Positions 27,876 through 37,517 of a stretch of 56,559 nucleotides of DNA are shown here, one piece after another. Numbering within the stretch: position 1 is the stretch's first letter; the number at the start of each line of letters is the position of its first letter. The notes beneath the pieces were generated by a model. It had not been told where the DNA came from, searched no databases, and was given only the letters and a program-made list of their open reading frames with translations. Source of the stretch: Proteobacteria bacterium CG1_02_64_396 (GTDB taxonomy: Bacteria > Pseudomonadota > MNWR01 > CG1-02-64-396). The position numbers were made by a program, and so were the translations under genes. The stretch is from NCBI GenBank assembly GCA_001872725.1, contig MNWR01000048.1:1-56559 (forward strand), read 5' to 3'.

Positions 27876-28696
27876 AGGTGTGGGTTTGGGTTTTGGGGGT
27901 GGCCCTGGCGCTGGGGGGGTGTGGCGGCCATCGCGACGCCGACACCGAAATGGACAGCGGCGGTTTGGCTGCGGTGATTCAGGCCAACATGACCCATCCT
28001 GAGGCGGGCAACGCTTTCAAAGCCCCCAGAGGTAAGCCCTATACGGTATTGGGCAAAACCTATTACCCCCTGCTCAGTCCCGCCGGATTCCGCCAAGAGG
28101 GGCTCGCCTCGTGGTATGGCCCCAACTTCCACGGCAAGCTCACCGCCACCGGCGAAACCTACGATATGCGGGGGATCTCGGCGGCCCATAAGATCCTGCC
28201 TCTCAATGCCTGGGTGAAGGTGACCAACCTGGGCAACGGGCAGAGTATCAAACTGCGCATCAACGACCGTGGCCCTTTCGTCGGCGACCGCATCATCGAT
28301 CTATCGCTCGGGGCGGCCCAGCGCTTGGGAATCGTCGACCACGGCCTGGCTAGGGTGCGGATCGAATCGCTGGAGGGGGGGGCGACCACCGATTTTTCCC
28401 CCACCGACGGGCGGATCGAGGCCAAACATCCCCAGGGCGATGTGGCGGGATGGCCGGGGGAATACCCGGTGTTTTTACAGCTGGGCGCCTTTAAGGAGCG
28501 GGATCGAGCCTTGACCCTGCGTGGTCAAGCACGGGGGGCCGATCTTGACGCCTTCATCGAGGAGGTCGAAACCGCCTCCGGCCCCATGTACCGGGTGCGG
28601 GTGGGCCCCATCGCCGATGCCTCGACCCTGAACGAGGCCAAAGCCCGTCTAAGCGCGGCGAAGCTGCCCCCCCCTCGCATCGAGAGTGCCCCGTGA
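27872..28696 (+). CDS. rlpA: septal ring lytic transglycosylase RlpA
   Basis: An outer-membrane lipoprotein that digests denuded glycan at the division site. Lipobox LGGC has the lipidated Cys17. The double-psi beta-barrel RlpA domain spans about 70-165, with ASWYGPNFHGKLTATGETYD and RINDRGPF. A C-terminal SPOR domain (about 193-270) starts VFLQLGAF. The 274-residue length is normal. It starts at GTG overlapping mltB and overlaps the LOG-family gene. Confidence 0.94.
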   Translation: MKVWVWVLGVALALGGCGGHRDADTEMDSGGLAAVIQANMTHPEAGNAFKAPRGKPYTVLGKTYYPLLSPAGFRQEGLASWYGPNFHGKLTATGETYDMRGISAAHKILPLNAWVKVTNLGNGQSIKLRINDRGPFVGDRIIDLSLGAAQRLGIVDHGLARVRIESLEGGATTDFSPTDGRIEAKHPQGDVAGWPGEYPVFLQLGAFKERDRALTLRGQARGADLDAFIEEVETASGPMYRVRVGPIADASTLNEAKARLSAAKLPPPRIESAP

Positions 28697-29253
28697 AACC
28701 GCACCTGCTGACCGTGTTCGGCTCCTCCGCCATTACCCCAGACGACCCCCGGTTCGACGTGGCGACCGCCTATGGGGCGGCCGCCGTTCGGGCCGGGTGG
28801 GGGGTTGTGGTGGGGGGCAACCATGGGTTGATGGGGGCGGCGATTGCCGGCGCCCGCAGCGCCGGGGGGGATGCCCGGATTGTGTTGGCCCCCGAGTTTG
28901 GCTTGGCCAGCGAATGGGATGGGGAGGCGGCGCTGCTGCTGCGGGCCGAAAGTATCTTCCACCGCATGGAACAGATGCTGGCGGTCGCCCAGGGTTTTTT
29001 GGTGCTCGATGGCGGATTGGGCTCCTTGGCCGAGCTGGCCATGGCCTGGGATCTGATGGCGGTGGGGGTGCTGCCTCGGCGGCCCTTGTGGATCCACGAA
29101 GCGGCTTGGGGTGAGACGATTACCCACCTGCAAAAGCATCTGACCTTCTCTCAAGAGGGGGCGCGTGAATTGCCCGAAATGGTGGCGGGTCCCGAAGCCT
29201 TAGAGGCGCGGCTGCGGGCGGTTGCGGCCCAGCCGCCGCTTCACTTGTTGTAA
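28693..29253 (+). CDS. LOG-family (lysine decarboxylase-like) protein with altered motif
   Basis: A 186-residue Rossmann-like protein resembling LOG/TIGR00725-type proteins. Some LOG proteins hydrolyse nucleotide monophosphates to base and ribose-5-phosphate. GWGVVVGGNHGLMGAAIAGA matches the family, but the usual PGGxGTxxE signature reads DGGLGSLAEL here, with Pro and Thr replaced. The catalytic Glu is kept. It is coupled to rlpA by GTGA and is the last gene before a 138-bp gap. True substrate unknown. Confidence 0.7.
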   Translation: MKPHLLTVFGSSAITPDDPRFDVATAYGAAAVRAGWGVVVGGNHGLMGAAIAGARSAGGDARIVLAPEFGLASEWDGEAALLLRAESIFHRMEQMLAVAQGFLVLDGGLGSLAELAMAWDLMAVGVLPRRPLWIHEAAWGETITHLQKHLTFSQEGARELPEMVAGPEALEARLRAVAAQPPLHLL

Positions 29254-29391
29254 TAAGTTATGGGTTTGAGGGTGGTCGGGGTTGCACCATAACCCCTGCG
29301 CATGAGTGCAGCCCCCCCAACGGTTTTGTTTTGTCTTCGTCCGCCAAGTGGTTTTGCCCTGGTGGACTACTGCTTAATTGAGGTGTCGGTT

Positions 29392-30531
29392 TTGTTGGTT
29401 CGTCATTCCCCGCTACGCATCGCCCTTCTGCTTTTGGCATGGCTGCCTCTGCCGGTTCACGCTGAGGATTTGGTCCCCTTTCCGGTTGAGGTTCGGGCCG
29501 CCATGTTGGTCGAGGCCGACACCGGCATCCCTCTGTACGACTTCAACGGCGAGGAGCAGATCGAACCGGCCAGTCTGACCAAGATGATGACCCTCATGGT
29601 TGTCTTCGACGCACTGCGGGCCGGGGTTATCCACCGCGACGACAAAGTGCCGGTCTCGGTTAAGGCCTGGAAGGCCGAGGGGAGCCGGATGTTCATCGAG
29701 CCCAACAAGCTGGTGACCGTCGGGCAATTGATCGATGGGGTGGCGACCGCCTCGGGCAACGACTCCGCCATCGCCCTGGCCGAATACGTGGCCGGATCGG
29801 AGGAGATCTTCGTCGAGCGGATGAACGACAAAGGCAAGGTGCTGGGGCTGAAGGGGTCCCATTTCGTCAACGTCACCGGTCTGCCCGCCCCCAACCATCG
29901 GGTGACCGCCCACGACCTGGCGACCATCGGGCGGGCGCTGGCGCACGACTACCCCGAGTTTTACCCGGTTTTTGCCGACAAAGAGATCACCTACAACGAC
30001 ATCTCCCAGTACAACCGCAACAAACTGTTATGGCGCGACGCCCGTGTCGACGGCATTAAAACCGGTCATACCGAATCGGCCGGTTATTGTCTGGTCACCA
30101 GCGGCAAAGAGGATGGGATGCGGTTGGTGGCGGTGGTGACCGGAGCCGGTAACCGCTCACGGGCCGAGGGTGATTCGCTGCGGCTGATCAACTACGGTTT
30201 TCGCAATTTCACCTTGAAAACCCTCTTCGCCGCCGGGGAGACGATCCGGGTGGTCAAGGTGTGGAAGGGGGAGCGGGACAGCGCCGACGCGGTACTCACC
30301 CAGCCCTTGAAGGTGTTGGTGCCCCGGGAGGGGGCCGGACAGGTGCGGGTCGAGGTCGAATACCTCGAACCCCTGATCGCGCCAGTTGCCGAGGGACAAC
30401 AGATCGCCACCATGCGGGTTTCGCTGGAGGGGCGCGATCTGGCCAAGGTGCCGTTGGTGGCTCGGGCCACCGTCCCCGAGGCGGGGATGGTGGGACGGCT
30501 CATCGATTCGATCCGGCTCTGGCTTAAATAA
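29392..30531 (+). CDS. dacA: D-alanyl-D-alanine carboxypeptidase (PBP5 type)
   Basis: Removes the terminal D-Ala of peptidoglycan pentapeptides. From TTG 29392 (GAGG 8 bases before) the product has 379 residues with a signal peptide cut after PVHA. Active-site motifs are SLTK (61-64), SGN (121-123) and KTG (223-225). A C-terminal PBP5_C beta domain and an amphipathic membrane anchor (GRLIDSIRLWLK) follow. The frame is open to 29302 but that extension would spoil the signal peptide. Confidence 0.93.
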   Translation: MLVRHSPLRIALLLLAWLPLPVHAEDLVPFPVEVRAAMLVEADTGIPLYDFNGEEQIEPASLTKMMTLMVVFDALRAGVIHRDDKVPVSVKAWKAEGSRMFIEPNKLVTVGQLIDGVATASGNDSAIALAEYVAGSEEIFVERMNDKGKVLGLKGSHFVNVTGLPAPNHRVTAHDLATIGRALAHDYPEFYPVFADKEITYNDISQYNRNKLLWRDARVDGIKTGHTESAGYCLVTSGKEDGMRLVAVVTGAGNRSRAEGDSLRLINYGFRNFTLKTLFAAGETIRVVKVWKGERDSADAVLTQPLKVLVPREGAGQVRVEVEYLEPLIAPVAEGQQIATMRVSLEGRDLAKVPLVARATVPEAGMVGRLIDSIRLWLK

Positions 30532-31209
30532 ATGGCCGCTGTGGGGGGGGTATTGCAGGCAAGGGCGCTGCTGTTCGACTTCGACGGCACCCTGGTCGAC
30601 GGGTTTCGCCCCATCATGGCGGGACTCAACGCCGCCTTTGCGCACTTCGGTATGCCGCCGTGGAGCGAAGCCCAAACCCGCCAGCGGGTGGGGCGCCCCC
30701 TGACGCAGACCTTCCCCGAGATGTTCGGCGAGCGCTGGCTTGAGGCGCGCGCTTGTTTCTACGCCGCCCACGACGCCGTTTATCTTGACGATACCCAGGC
30801 GCTACCTGGGTGCGCCGAATTCCTGGCCGAGGCCTTTACCGCCGGTATCCCCATGGGGATCGTCACCAACCGCCGGGGTGATCGGACCCGCCCCCTGATT
30901 GAGGCGTTGGGGTGGGGGCGCTACTTCCCGGTGGTATTGGGGGTGGGGGACGGCCTGGAGGGTAAACCCGATCCTACCCTGCTGCGGGTGGCGGTGGCGT
31001 GGCTCGGAACCCGGCCAGGCCAAGCGGTCTACCTGGGAGACAGTCCCCTCGACATGACCACCGCCCTGGCGGCGGGGCTTGCTGGGGTGGGGGTCGCGCC
31101 GTTGCGGCAGCATCCTGAGCAGGCGATGCGGGAGGCTGGCGCTCTTCGATGTTTCGATAACTGGCAGGCGCTGCGCAGCTCGGGGTTGGTTTTGGCCCGA
31201 GATCCGTAG
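30532..31209 (+). CDS. HAD-family phosphatase, Gph-like
   Basis: A 225-residue HAD superfamily hydrolase. Motif I is DFDGTLVD (Asp16 and Asp18), motif II the Thr of GIVTNRRGD, the motif III Lys is in EGKPDP, and motif IV is YLGDSPLDM. The size and cap insertion fit phosphoglycolate phosphatases, but related sugar-phosphate phosphatases look alike. The ATG directly abuts the dacA stop. Confidence 0.85.
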   Translation: MAAVGGVLQARALLFDFDGTLVDGFRPIMAGLNAAFAHFGMPPWSEAQTRQRVGRPLTQTFPEMFGERWLEARACFYAAHDAVYLDDTQALPGCAEFLAEAFTAGIPMGIVTNRRGDRTRPLIEALGWGRYFPVVLGVGDGLEGKPDPTLLRVAVAWLGTRPGQAVYLGDSPLDMTTALAAGLAGVGVAPLRQHPEQAMREAGALRCFDNWQALRSSGLVLARDP

Positions 31210-31224
31210 CCAGAGGGGGGGGGC

Positions 31225-32115
31225 ATGGCCACCTGGAAAGAGTTGCGCAAGTTCTTCGACGATGCGTTTGCCCCCCTGGATGACGGACAGGGTTTTCGGG
31301 GCAGCGACATGTTTTGTCAGCACGGTCGAGCCCACCGCCGATTGGTGCAGATGAATCATTTGGCCGGTTATGAAGAGGGTTTTGTGTTGTTGGCGCGGGC
31401 TTGGGCGCGGGTGTTCTGGCGTATCCGCATTGTGGCGATCGTGACCGTAGGGGTGATCGTGGGGATCGACCTGTTTGCCCTGTTCCACCCCACCCCCATG
31501 AGCGAATCGATGGGGGCGATGGTCACGGCAGCGGCGCTCACCGCCCTGTTTGTTTTCATTTTCGCCGCCGACAACGGTACCTACATCGATTGCTTCAGAG
31601 CCGAGGTGGCCGAAGAGGCCGAACGGGTCAAGGCCGAGGTGAGGCATCAGGCCATGGCCAGGGTCCTGAGCAAGAACGATCCGGAGCAAAACCAACAACT
31701 CGAACGGATCTACGAGGCGGCGTTGATCCGCAACATCGAGCCGGTGTGGGGTGGCTATCGTCTGAACGATCAGAAGGCGGCCGGATACATCCATATGTGG
31801 CGAGAGTTTGTCATCCTCAAGGTCAAGTTGGGTCATGCCCATGAGTTGACCGACATGCTCGAACAGATGTGTCGGGAACTCAGTACGGTCTTCAAGCATG
31901 GCCATTCGGTGATGCGGCAGAGAAAAAACTTCTTTTCAGAAACCCTGACCGGTGTCGATCCGGCGGTATGGGGCGACTACCTGACCGATCTGGTCGATCC
32001 CGAAACCCATAACACCCTGGTCGAAACCCACAAAAGCCTGCGAAATTTACACCTTTGCCTGACGCAAACCGGGGATGAAATTCCCCTCTTGTCCACGGGG
32101 AAGTCCTCCACTTGA
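31225..32115 (+). CDS. unknown membrane protein with two TM segments
   Basis: I do not recognise a family. The 296-residue protein has a soluble N-terminus with a Cys/His-containing stretch (FCQHGRAH near 30-36), two membrane helices (about 67-88 and 96-115), and a long cytoplasmic, mostly helical C-terminus with charged, possibly coiled segments. A GGGGGG-rich site precedes the ATG. It overlaps the DUF2062 gene by TTGA, so the two products may act together. Confidence 0.75.
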   Translation: MATWKELRKFFDDAFAPLDDGQGFRGSDMFCQHGRAHRRLVQMNHLAGYEEGFVLLARAWARVFWRIRIVAIVTVGVIVGIDLFALFHPTPMSESMGAMVTAAALTALFVFIFAADNGTYIDCFRAEVAEEAERVKAEVRHQAMARVLSKNDPEQNQQLERIYEAALIRNIEPVWGGYRLNDQKAAGYIHMWREFVILKVKLGHAHELTDMLEQMCRELSTVFKHGHSVMRQRKNFFSETLTGVDPAVWGDYLTDLVDPETHNTLVETHKSLRNLHLCLTQTGDEIPLLSTGKSST

Positions 32116-32759
32116 GCCCACGTACTCCCATCCGCATCCCTCCAGTCCGTTCCCTTTGGGAACAGTGGGACCGGGCGATTCGCCTGCGACTGATCCATCC
32201 TCTCAAACGCAGCCCCCACCCACCCGAATACACCGCCCGAGGGGTGTTGGTCGGTCTGCTTTGGGGGCTAACCCCCACCGTCGGCATCCAGATGTACTGC
32301 GCCGCCTTCACCTGGTGGGTCTGCCGAAGGTTTTTCAACTGGGATTTCAGTCTGGTCATCGCGGTCGCCTGGGTCTGGGTCTCCAACCCCCTGACCATGG
32401 TGCCGATGTACTACATCTTTTTCGTGACCGGCCAGGCGATGCTGGGGCATTGGGCCGATCTATTGGGGGGGTACCACACCTTCGCAGCTCTGTTCCACGA
32501 GGCGCTGGGCGATCCCAACCAGGACTTCATCGCCATGATGACCGCCTACGTCACCGTGGTGATGAAAGAGGTCGGGGGGCCGATGGTGCTCGGTTCCCTG
32601 CCATGGGCCATCGGCTGTGGCTGGTGGGGTTACAAGCGCAGCCTGAGTTTCTCAATCCACCATCGCGAGCGCCGTTTGGCCAAATTGCGAACCAAGCGGT
32701 CCGAAGGGGTGGCCTGCGATCTGAAGGAAGAGTGTCATGGCAAGCCCCCCTCGGTTTGA
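32112..32759 (+). CDS. DUF2062 domain membrane protein
   Basis: A 215-residue protein with the DUF2062 pattern: an amphipathic start, then RGVLVGLLWGLTPTVGIQMY and WVWVSNPLTMVPMYYIFF membrane segments. The function of this family is not known. It starts at TTG overlapping the upstream stop, and its 3' end overlaps murI by 23 bp. Confidence 0.85.
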   Translation: MSPRTPIRIPPVRSLWEQWDRAIRLRLIHPLKRSPHPPEYTARGVLVGLLWGLTPTVGIQMYCAAFTWWVCRRFFNWDFSLVIAVAWVWVSNPLTMVPMYYIFFVTGQAMLGHWADLLGGYHTFAALFHEALGDPNQDFIAMMTAYVTVVMKEVGGPMVLGSLPWAIGCGWWGYKRSLSFSIHHRERRLAKLRTKRSEGVACDLKEECHGKPPSV

Positions 32760-33555
32760 CCCCCGCCCCATTGGGGTTTTCGATTCCGGGGTCGGCGGCC
32801 TAACGGTGCTGGTGGCACTGGCGGCCCGGTTCCCCGAAGAGCGTTTCCTCTATTTGGGCGACACCGCCCGTGTCCCCTATGGCACCAAGTCGGCCCGCAC
32901 CGTGGCCGCCTACACCTTGCGTGCCGCCGACTTCTTGTTGCAACGCGACGTGAAGGGGATCGTGATCGCCTGCAACACCGCCTCGGCCTTGGGCATGGGG
33001 GCGTTGCAGGCCCATGCCGAGGTGCCGGTGCTCGGGGTGATCGAGCCGGGGGCCGAGCAGGCCCTTGCCCATAGTCGGGGGGGGCGGATTGCGGTGCTCG
33101 CTACACGCTCGACCGTGGTCAGCGGCGCCTACCCCGGCGCCATTCACGAATCCGACCCAGCCCGCGCCGTGCAATCGCTCCCCTGTCCCCTGTTTGTGCC
33201 GTTGGTCGAGGAGGGGTGGCTCGATCATCCGGTCACCGCCACGGTGGCTCAAACCTACCTGGCCGAGCTGCAAGCCGACGTCGACACGGTGATTTTGGGC
33301 TGCACCCATTATCCGCTGCTAAAGGGGATGCTGGAGGGTTTGCGCCCCGATTTGGCCTGGATCGACTCGGCCCAGGCGGTGGCGCAGCGGATCGCCCTGT
33401 GGTTCGAACACGGGGTGGTCGCACGTGGTGCCCGCCCCGCCGACAAGCCCCCCATCGAGTGTGTGGTCACCGACGATCCGGTCCAGTTCGGACGGGTCGC
33501 GCTGCCCTTTATGGGATCGATCCCCCTGGGGTCGGTCGAAATGGTCGACCTGTGA
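32737..33555 (+). CDS. murI: glutamate racemase
   Basis: Makes D-glutamate for peptidoglycan. The 272-residue protein has IGVFDSGVGGLTVL at the N-terminus and the two catalytic cysteines, Cys79 (IACNTAS) and Cys189 (LGCTHYPLL). AAGGAAGAG precedes the ATG, which lies inside the DUF2062 gene. It is coupled by GTGA to the HNH gene. Confidence 0.96.
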   Translation: MASPPRFDPRPIGVFDSGVGGLTVLVALAARFPEERFLYLGDTARVPYGTKSARTVAAYTLRAADFLLQRDVKGIVIACNTASALGMGALQAHAEVPVLGVIEPGAEQALAHSRGGRIAVLATRSTVVSGAYPGAIHESDPARAVQSLPCPLFVPLVEEGWLDHPVTATVAQTYLAELQADVDTVILGCTHYPLLKGMLEGLRPDLAWIDSAQAVAQRIALWFEHGVVARGARPADKPPIECVVTDDPVQFGRVALPFMGSIPLGSVEMVDL

Positions 33556-33896
33556 GCCGCGATGCCATGAGGGGTTGGTCGCTGGGGGGGCTGCTCGACG
33601 AGGAGGATCTGGCTCGGGAGCGGGCCAAGGGGCGGGAGCTGCGCGACAGCGCCTGGTGGAAGCGACGGCGTTCCGACGGCATTTGTCATTATTGCAGTCG
33701 CCACTTTCCCCCCAAGAGTCTGACCATGGACCATTTGATTCCGCTGACCCGGGGGGGGCGCAGCGAAAAATCGAACCTGGTCCCCTGCTGCAAGGAGTGC
33801 AACAAGGCCAAGGGGAATTTGCTGCCGACCGAGTGGGAGGAATACCTGGCGCGGATTCGGCAGGAAAACCCGGAGGGGGGATCAGCGTCCGGCTAG
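33552..33896 (+). CDS. HNH endonuclease domain protein
   Basis: A small 114-residue protein with a complete HNH core: CxxC (Cys45, Cys48), the DH pair at 60-61 in MDHLIPLTRGG, Asn75 and CxxCN (Cys80, Cys83). GTG 33552 overlaps the murI stop; ATG 33567 is an alternative start. Such stand-alone HNH proteins are common in chromosomes, and their targets are mostly unknown. It converges with the DUF218 gene, overlapping by 15 bp. Confidence 0.85.
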   Translation: MSRDAMRGWSLGGLLDEEDLARERAKGRELRDSAWWKRRRSDGICHYCSRHFPPKSLTMDHLIPLTRGGRSEKSNLVPCCKECNKAKGNLLPTEWEEYLARIRQENPEGGSASG

Positions 33897-34634
33897 GTGG
33901 CCGACCCATTCGTGAATGGCGTCGGCGCTGTCGCTCAAGGTGCCCGACAGGGGGCGCAATGCCGTAAGCCAATTGTTCGCTACGAACCATCGTGGGTCGG
34001 CGGGCACGGGAAGGAATTCGATCCCCTCTTGCACAAACGCGCGGCTGGCTCGACGCAGGTGGATCCCCGAGGTCACCAAAATCACCCGCTCGACACGGAG
34101 CGACGCCAACACCCCATGCACCATGGTCGCGTTACTGCGGGTGGTGGCCGAATTCGATTCGGCAATCCCCTTAGGGATCCCCCCCCAGTTCATCGCCTGT
34201 TCGATCATCATCTCAGCTTCAGAACGTTGGGTTTTGATGGCACCACCGCTGGCGATCAGGGGGAGATTCAGATCGTGGGCCATCCGCCAAGCGACGTTCA
34301 GCCGAGCCAGTGCGCTGGGGGCGATGGCGTCGCCTTGCAGGGGGGAATTCAGCACCCCACCCCCAAGAACCACCACCGCTTGGGGCTGAAACGTGGCAAT
34401 CGCCGCGGCGTCTGGGGGGGGGAAAGGGGCCTCCAGCGGCTCACAGAGCAGGTTGCGACCGAAGGGGATGGCCAGCAGGTAGGTGGTTACGAACAAGGTA
34501 GCGGCCAAGGCACGCCCCCTCCCCCGGCTTTTCCAGGTCAGAATCGCCAGGGCGAGCAGCAGCCAACCGATCCACTCTCCCAGTAATCCTGCAATTTTAA
34601 GAAAGACAAACCCCAACCCCGTTTCCATCGCCAC
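33882..34634 (-). CDS. YdcF/ElyC-like DUF218 membrane protein
   Basis: A 250-residue protein with two N-terminal hydrophobic segments (about 8-32 and 42-58) and a DUF218 domain starting AVVVLGGGV and containing [18 protein letters not shown] and [14 protein letters not shown]. ElyC/SanA relatives are linked to envelope and peptidoglycan precursor homeostasis. That fits the cell-wall neighbours (murI, dapD), but the reaction is not established. Confidence 0.85.
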   Translation of the reverse strand: MAMETGLGFVFLKIAGLLGEWIGWLLLALAILTWKSRGRGRALAATLFVTTYLLAIPFGRNLLCEPLEAPFPPPDAAAIATFQPQAVVVLGGGVLNSPLQGDAIAPSALARLNVAWRMAHDLNLPLIASGGAIKTQRSEAEMMIEQAMNWGGIPKGIAESNSATTRSNATMVHGVLASLRVERVILVTSGIHLRRASRAFVQEGIEFLPVPADPRWFVANNWLTALRPLSGTLSDSADAIHEWVGHLAGR

Positions 34635-34703
34635 CCGCCCCCCATTTATGGTTCAATTCCGCCCCCTCAGAAATTTGATGAAGAAGCTCGAAGGAGATCA
34701 TGC

Positions 34704-35546
34704 ATGACCCAGTCGTCGATGGGCGCCCTGCAAACCCGTATTGAAGCCGCTTGGGAGATCCGCGACCAGTTTTCGCCCGCCCAGGCTCCCGCCGATGTCC
34801 GCCAGGCGGTCGATGAGGCGCTGGCGGCGCTCGATGCCGGAAGCGTCCGTGTGGCCGAGCCCGACGCTGCCGTTCCCCGTGGTTGGAAGGTCAACGAGTG
34901 GCTCAAGAAGGCGGTGCTGCTCTCGTTCCGCCTGAACGACAACGTGGTGATTCCCGGTAGCGATCAGAACTACTTCGATAAGGTGCCGCTGAAATTCGCC
35001 GGTTGGAGCGACGCGCAATTCCGGGCCGCCGGGATTCGGGTCGTCCCCCCCGCCGCCGTGCGGCGCGGCGCCTACATCGCCCCCGGCGCGATTTTGATGC
35101 CCTCGTATGTGAACATCGGCGGTTACGTCGATTCGGGGACGATGGTCGATACGTGGTCGACCGTCGGCTCCTGCGCCCAGATCGGTAAGAACGTCCACCT
35201 GTCGGGTGGCGTTGGTATCGGCGGGGTGCTCGAACCCTTGCAGGCCAGCCCCACCATCATCGAGGACGACGTCTTTGTCGGTGCCCGCTCCGAGGTGGCC
35301 GAGGGGGTGATCGTTGGGCGCGGCGCGGTGCTGTCGATGGGGGTCTACATCGGGCAATCGACCAAAATCGTCAATCGGGCTACCGGTGAAATCACGCAGG
35401 GTTATGTTCCCCCCTACAGCGTGGTGGTCTCGGGAACCCTGCCCGGCAAGGATGGGGGTCCCGGCCTGTACTGCGCAGTCATCGTCAAGCAGGTCGACGA
35501 GAGGACCCGCTCCAAAACCAGCATCAACGATTTGCTGCGCGGTTGA
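34704..35546 (+). CDS. dapD: tetrahydrodipicolinate N-succinyltransferase
   Basis: Transfers succinyl from succinyl-CoA to tetrahydrodipicolinate in diaminopimelate and lysine synthesis. The 280-residue protein has a left-handed beta-helix domain with hexapeptide repeats (about 110-240, including [20 protein letters not shown]). AAGGAG precedes the ATG. A nine-codon frame starting at 34678 ends by ATGA overlap with this start. It is probably transcribed divergently from the DUF218 gene. Confidence 0.96.
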   Translation: MTQSSMGALQTRIEAAWEIRDQFSPAQAPADVRQAVDEALAALDAGSVRVAEPDAAVPRGWKVNEWLKKAVLLSFRLNDNVVIPGSDQNYFDKVPLKFAGWSDAQFRAAGIRVVPPAAVRRGAYIAPGAILMPSYVNIGGYVDSGTMVDTWSTVGSCAQIGKNVHLSGGVGIGGVLEPLQASPTIIEDDVFVGARSEVAEGVIVGRGAVLSMGVYIGQSTKIVNRATGEITQGYVPPYSVVVSGTLPGKDGGPGLYCAVIVKQVDERTRSKTSINDLLRG

Positions 35547-35583
35547 GCAGCAACTTTTCTTTCACCGCTTTCAAGAGGCAACC

Positions 35584-36105
35584 ATGGACATCAGCAAAAT
35601 CTCCCCCGGCAAAAATCCCCCCGAGGACATCAACGTCCTGATCGAGATCCCTCAGGGCTCGAACGTGAAATATGAGGTCGACAAAGACAGCGGCGCCGTC
35701 GTGGTGGACCGCTTTTTGTTCACCCCCATGTTCTACCCCCTGAACTACGGCTTCATCCCCGGCACCCTGTCGCTCGACGACGATCCGACCGACGTGCTGG
35801 TGGTCGCCAGTCAGCCGGTGGTTCCCGGTTCGGTGATTCGCTGCCGCCCCATCGGGGTGCTTGAGATGGAAGACGAATCTGGTATCGACGCCAAGGTGTT
35901 GGCGGTCCCCCACGACAAGCTGACTCTGGCCTACAAAGACATCACCGAGGCGACCCAGCTGCCCCAGGCGCTGCGCGATCAGATCCAGCACTTCTTCGAG
36001 CACTACAAGGATCTGGAGCCCGGCAAGTGGGTGAAGGTTAAGGAGTGGCAGGATGCGGCCACTGCCAAGAAGATCATCGCCGAGGATGTGGTCCGCGCCG
36101 GTTAA
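35584..36105 (+). CDS. ppa: inorganic pyrophosphatase (family I)
   Basis: Hydrolyses PPi to phosphate, pulling biosynthetic reactions forward. The 173-residue product matches bacterial hexameric enzymes: [20 protein letters not shown], the metal-binding [10 protein letters not shown], and [13 protein letters not shown]. The family motif usually reads DGDPxD; here the Gly is Asp. ATG 35584 follows AAGAGG. A strong terminator follows. Confidence 0.97.
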   Translation: MDISKISPGKNPPEDINVLIEIPQGSNVKYEVDKDSGAVVVDRFLFTPMFYPLNYGFIPGTLSLDDDPTDVLVVASQPVVPGSVIRCRPIGVLEMEDESGIDAKVLAVPHDKLTLAYKDITEATQLPQALRDQIQHFFEHYKDLEPGKWVKVKEWQDAATAKKIIAEDVVRAG

Positions 36106-36128
36106 GGCGGTCGTTTGAGGGTTCGAGG

Positions 36129-36165
36129 GGGGAGGGGGCGTTTGCGTCCCCTCCCCTTCTTTTTC
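36129..36165 (+). terminator. terminator after ppa
   Basis: A 12-bp G/C-rich stem (36129-36140 with 36145-36156, one G-U pair), loop TTTG, then a T-rich run. It lies 23 bp after the ppa stop and separates it from rph. Confidence 0.9.
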
Positions 36166-36192
36166 TGCACAACAACGAACAACGGAACAGCG

Positions 36193-36918
36193 ATGCCAGA
36201 GCGCACCAACGGCCGGGCCCATGACGCCCTGCGCCCCATCACCATCGAGCGCAACTACATCCGCCACGCCGAGGGCTCTTGCCTGATTGCGTTCGGCGAT
36301 ACCAAGGTGATCTGCACCGCTTCGGTGGAGGAAAAGGTCCCCCCTTTCCTGCGCAATCAAGGCAAGGGGTGGGTGACCGCCGAATACGCCATGCTGCCCC
36401 GCAGCGCCCACCAGCGCATGGTGCGCGAGGCGGCCAAAGGCAAGCTCGGGGGGCGGACCATGGAGATCCAGCGCCTGATCGGTCGCAGCCTGCGCTCCGT
36501 GGTCGATCAAAAGGCGCTCGGGGAGCGGACCATCTGGCTCGATTGCGACGTCATCCAGGCCGACGGGGGAACCCGCACCGCCTCGATCACTGGCGCCTAC
36601 ATCGCCCTGACCGATGCCATCGCCCACTTGATGAAAACCAAGAAGATCTCGACCAACCCGCTGCGTGATTTTGTGGCGGCGGTTTCGGTGGGGATCGTCG
36701 ATGGCCAACCGGTGCTTGACCTCGATTACCCCGAAGATTCCAGTGCCGAGGTCGACTTCAATGTGGTGATGACCGGCAAGGGGGAGTTCATCGAGGTCCA
36801 AGGGACTGGCGAAGAGCGCCCCTTCAGTCGTGAGCAGCTCGACGCCATGCTGGCATTGGCGGGTAAAGGGATCAGTCAGCTCATCAAAACCCAAATGAAG
36901 GCGCTGGCTGGGCAATGA
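36193..36918 (+). CDS. rph: ribonuclease PH
   Basis: Phosphorolytic 3'-to-5' exoribonuclease that trims tRNA 3' ends. From ATG 36193 the product is 241 residues, typical of the family, and starts [20 protein letters not shown]. It contains [19 protein letters not shown] and the [16 protein letters not shown] phosphate/metal-site region. rdgB overlaps by ATGA; rph-rdgB-hemW is a common order. Confidence 0.97.
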   Translation: MPERTNGRAHDALRPITIERNYIRHAEGSCLIAFGDTKVICTASVEEKVPPFLRNQGKGWVTAEYAMLPRSAHQRMVREAAKGKLGGRTMEIQRLIGRSLRSVVDQKALGERTIWLDCDVIQADGGTRTASITGAYIALTDAIAHLMKTKKISTNPLRDFVAAVSVGIVDGQPVLDLDYPEDSSAEVDFNVVMTGKGEFIEVQGTGEERPFSREQLDAMLALAGKGISQLIKTQMKALAGQ

Positions 36919-37517
36919 AGGGGCAGACCCTCCTGCTCGCCTCGACCAACCAGGGCAAGCTGGCGGAGATTCGCCAGGCCTTGGCGCCGTTGGGGTGGTC
37001 GGTGGTCGATCCGTCGACCCACCCCATTGGCGAGGTCGAGGAGGACGGTGCCACCTTTGTCGCCAATGCCGTGAAGAAGGCGACCACGGCGGCGCGGGCG
37101 ACCGGACTGCCCACCCTGGCCGACGACTCGGGGTTGGTGGTCGATGCCCTGGGCGGCGCTCCGGGGGTGGTTTCGGCCCGCTTTGCCGCCTTGGAGGGGG
37201 CAGGGGTGGGGGACGCGGCCAACAACACCCTGCTGCTGCACAAACTCGAAGGATTGCCGCAGGACCAATGTACCGCCCGCTTTATTTGCGCCCTGGCTCT
37301 GGTGTGGCCCGACGGGCGCACCGTGACCGCCGAAGGGGTAGTGGAGGGGTATATCCTCAAGGCACCGCGGGGCGGGAACGGTTTCGGCTACGACCCTTTG
37401 TTCTTCGTGCCCGAGCTTGGATGTACCACCGCCGAACTGAGCAAGGAGGAGAAAAATCGGATCAGCCATCGGGGGCGGGCCATCCGAATGCTGGTCGCCA
37501 AGCTGGAGGGGCTCTGA
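36915..37517 (+). CDS. rdgB: XTP/dITP diphosphatase (RdgB/HAM1)
   Basis: Removes non-canonical purine triphosphates from the nucleotide pool. The 200-residue protein has [18 protein letters not shown] at the N-terminus, [23 protein letters not shown] in the active site, and [12 protein letters not shown]. It is coupled to rph and is followed at once by hemW. Confidence 0.97.
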   Translation: MKGQTLLLASTNQGKLAEIRQALAPLGWSVVDPSTHPIGEVEEDGATFVANAVKKATTAARATGLPTLADDSGLVVDALGGAPGVVSARFAALEGAGVGDAANNTLLLHKLEGLPQDQCTARFICALALVWPDGRTVTAEGVVEGYILKAPRGGNGFGYDPLFFVPELGCTTAELSKEEKNRISHRGRAIRMLVAKLEGL

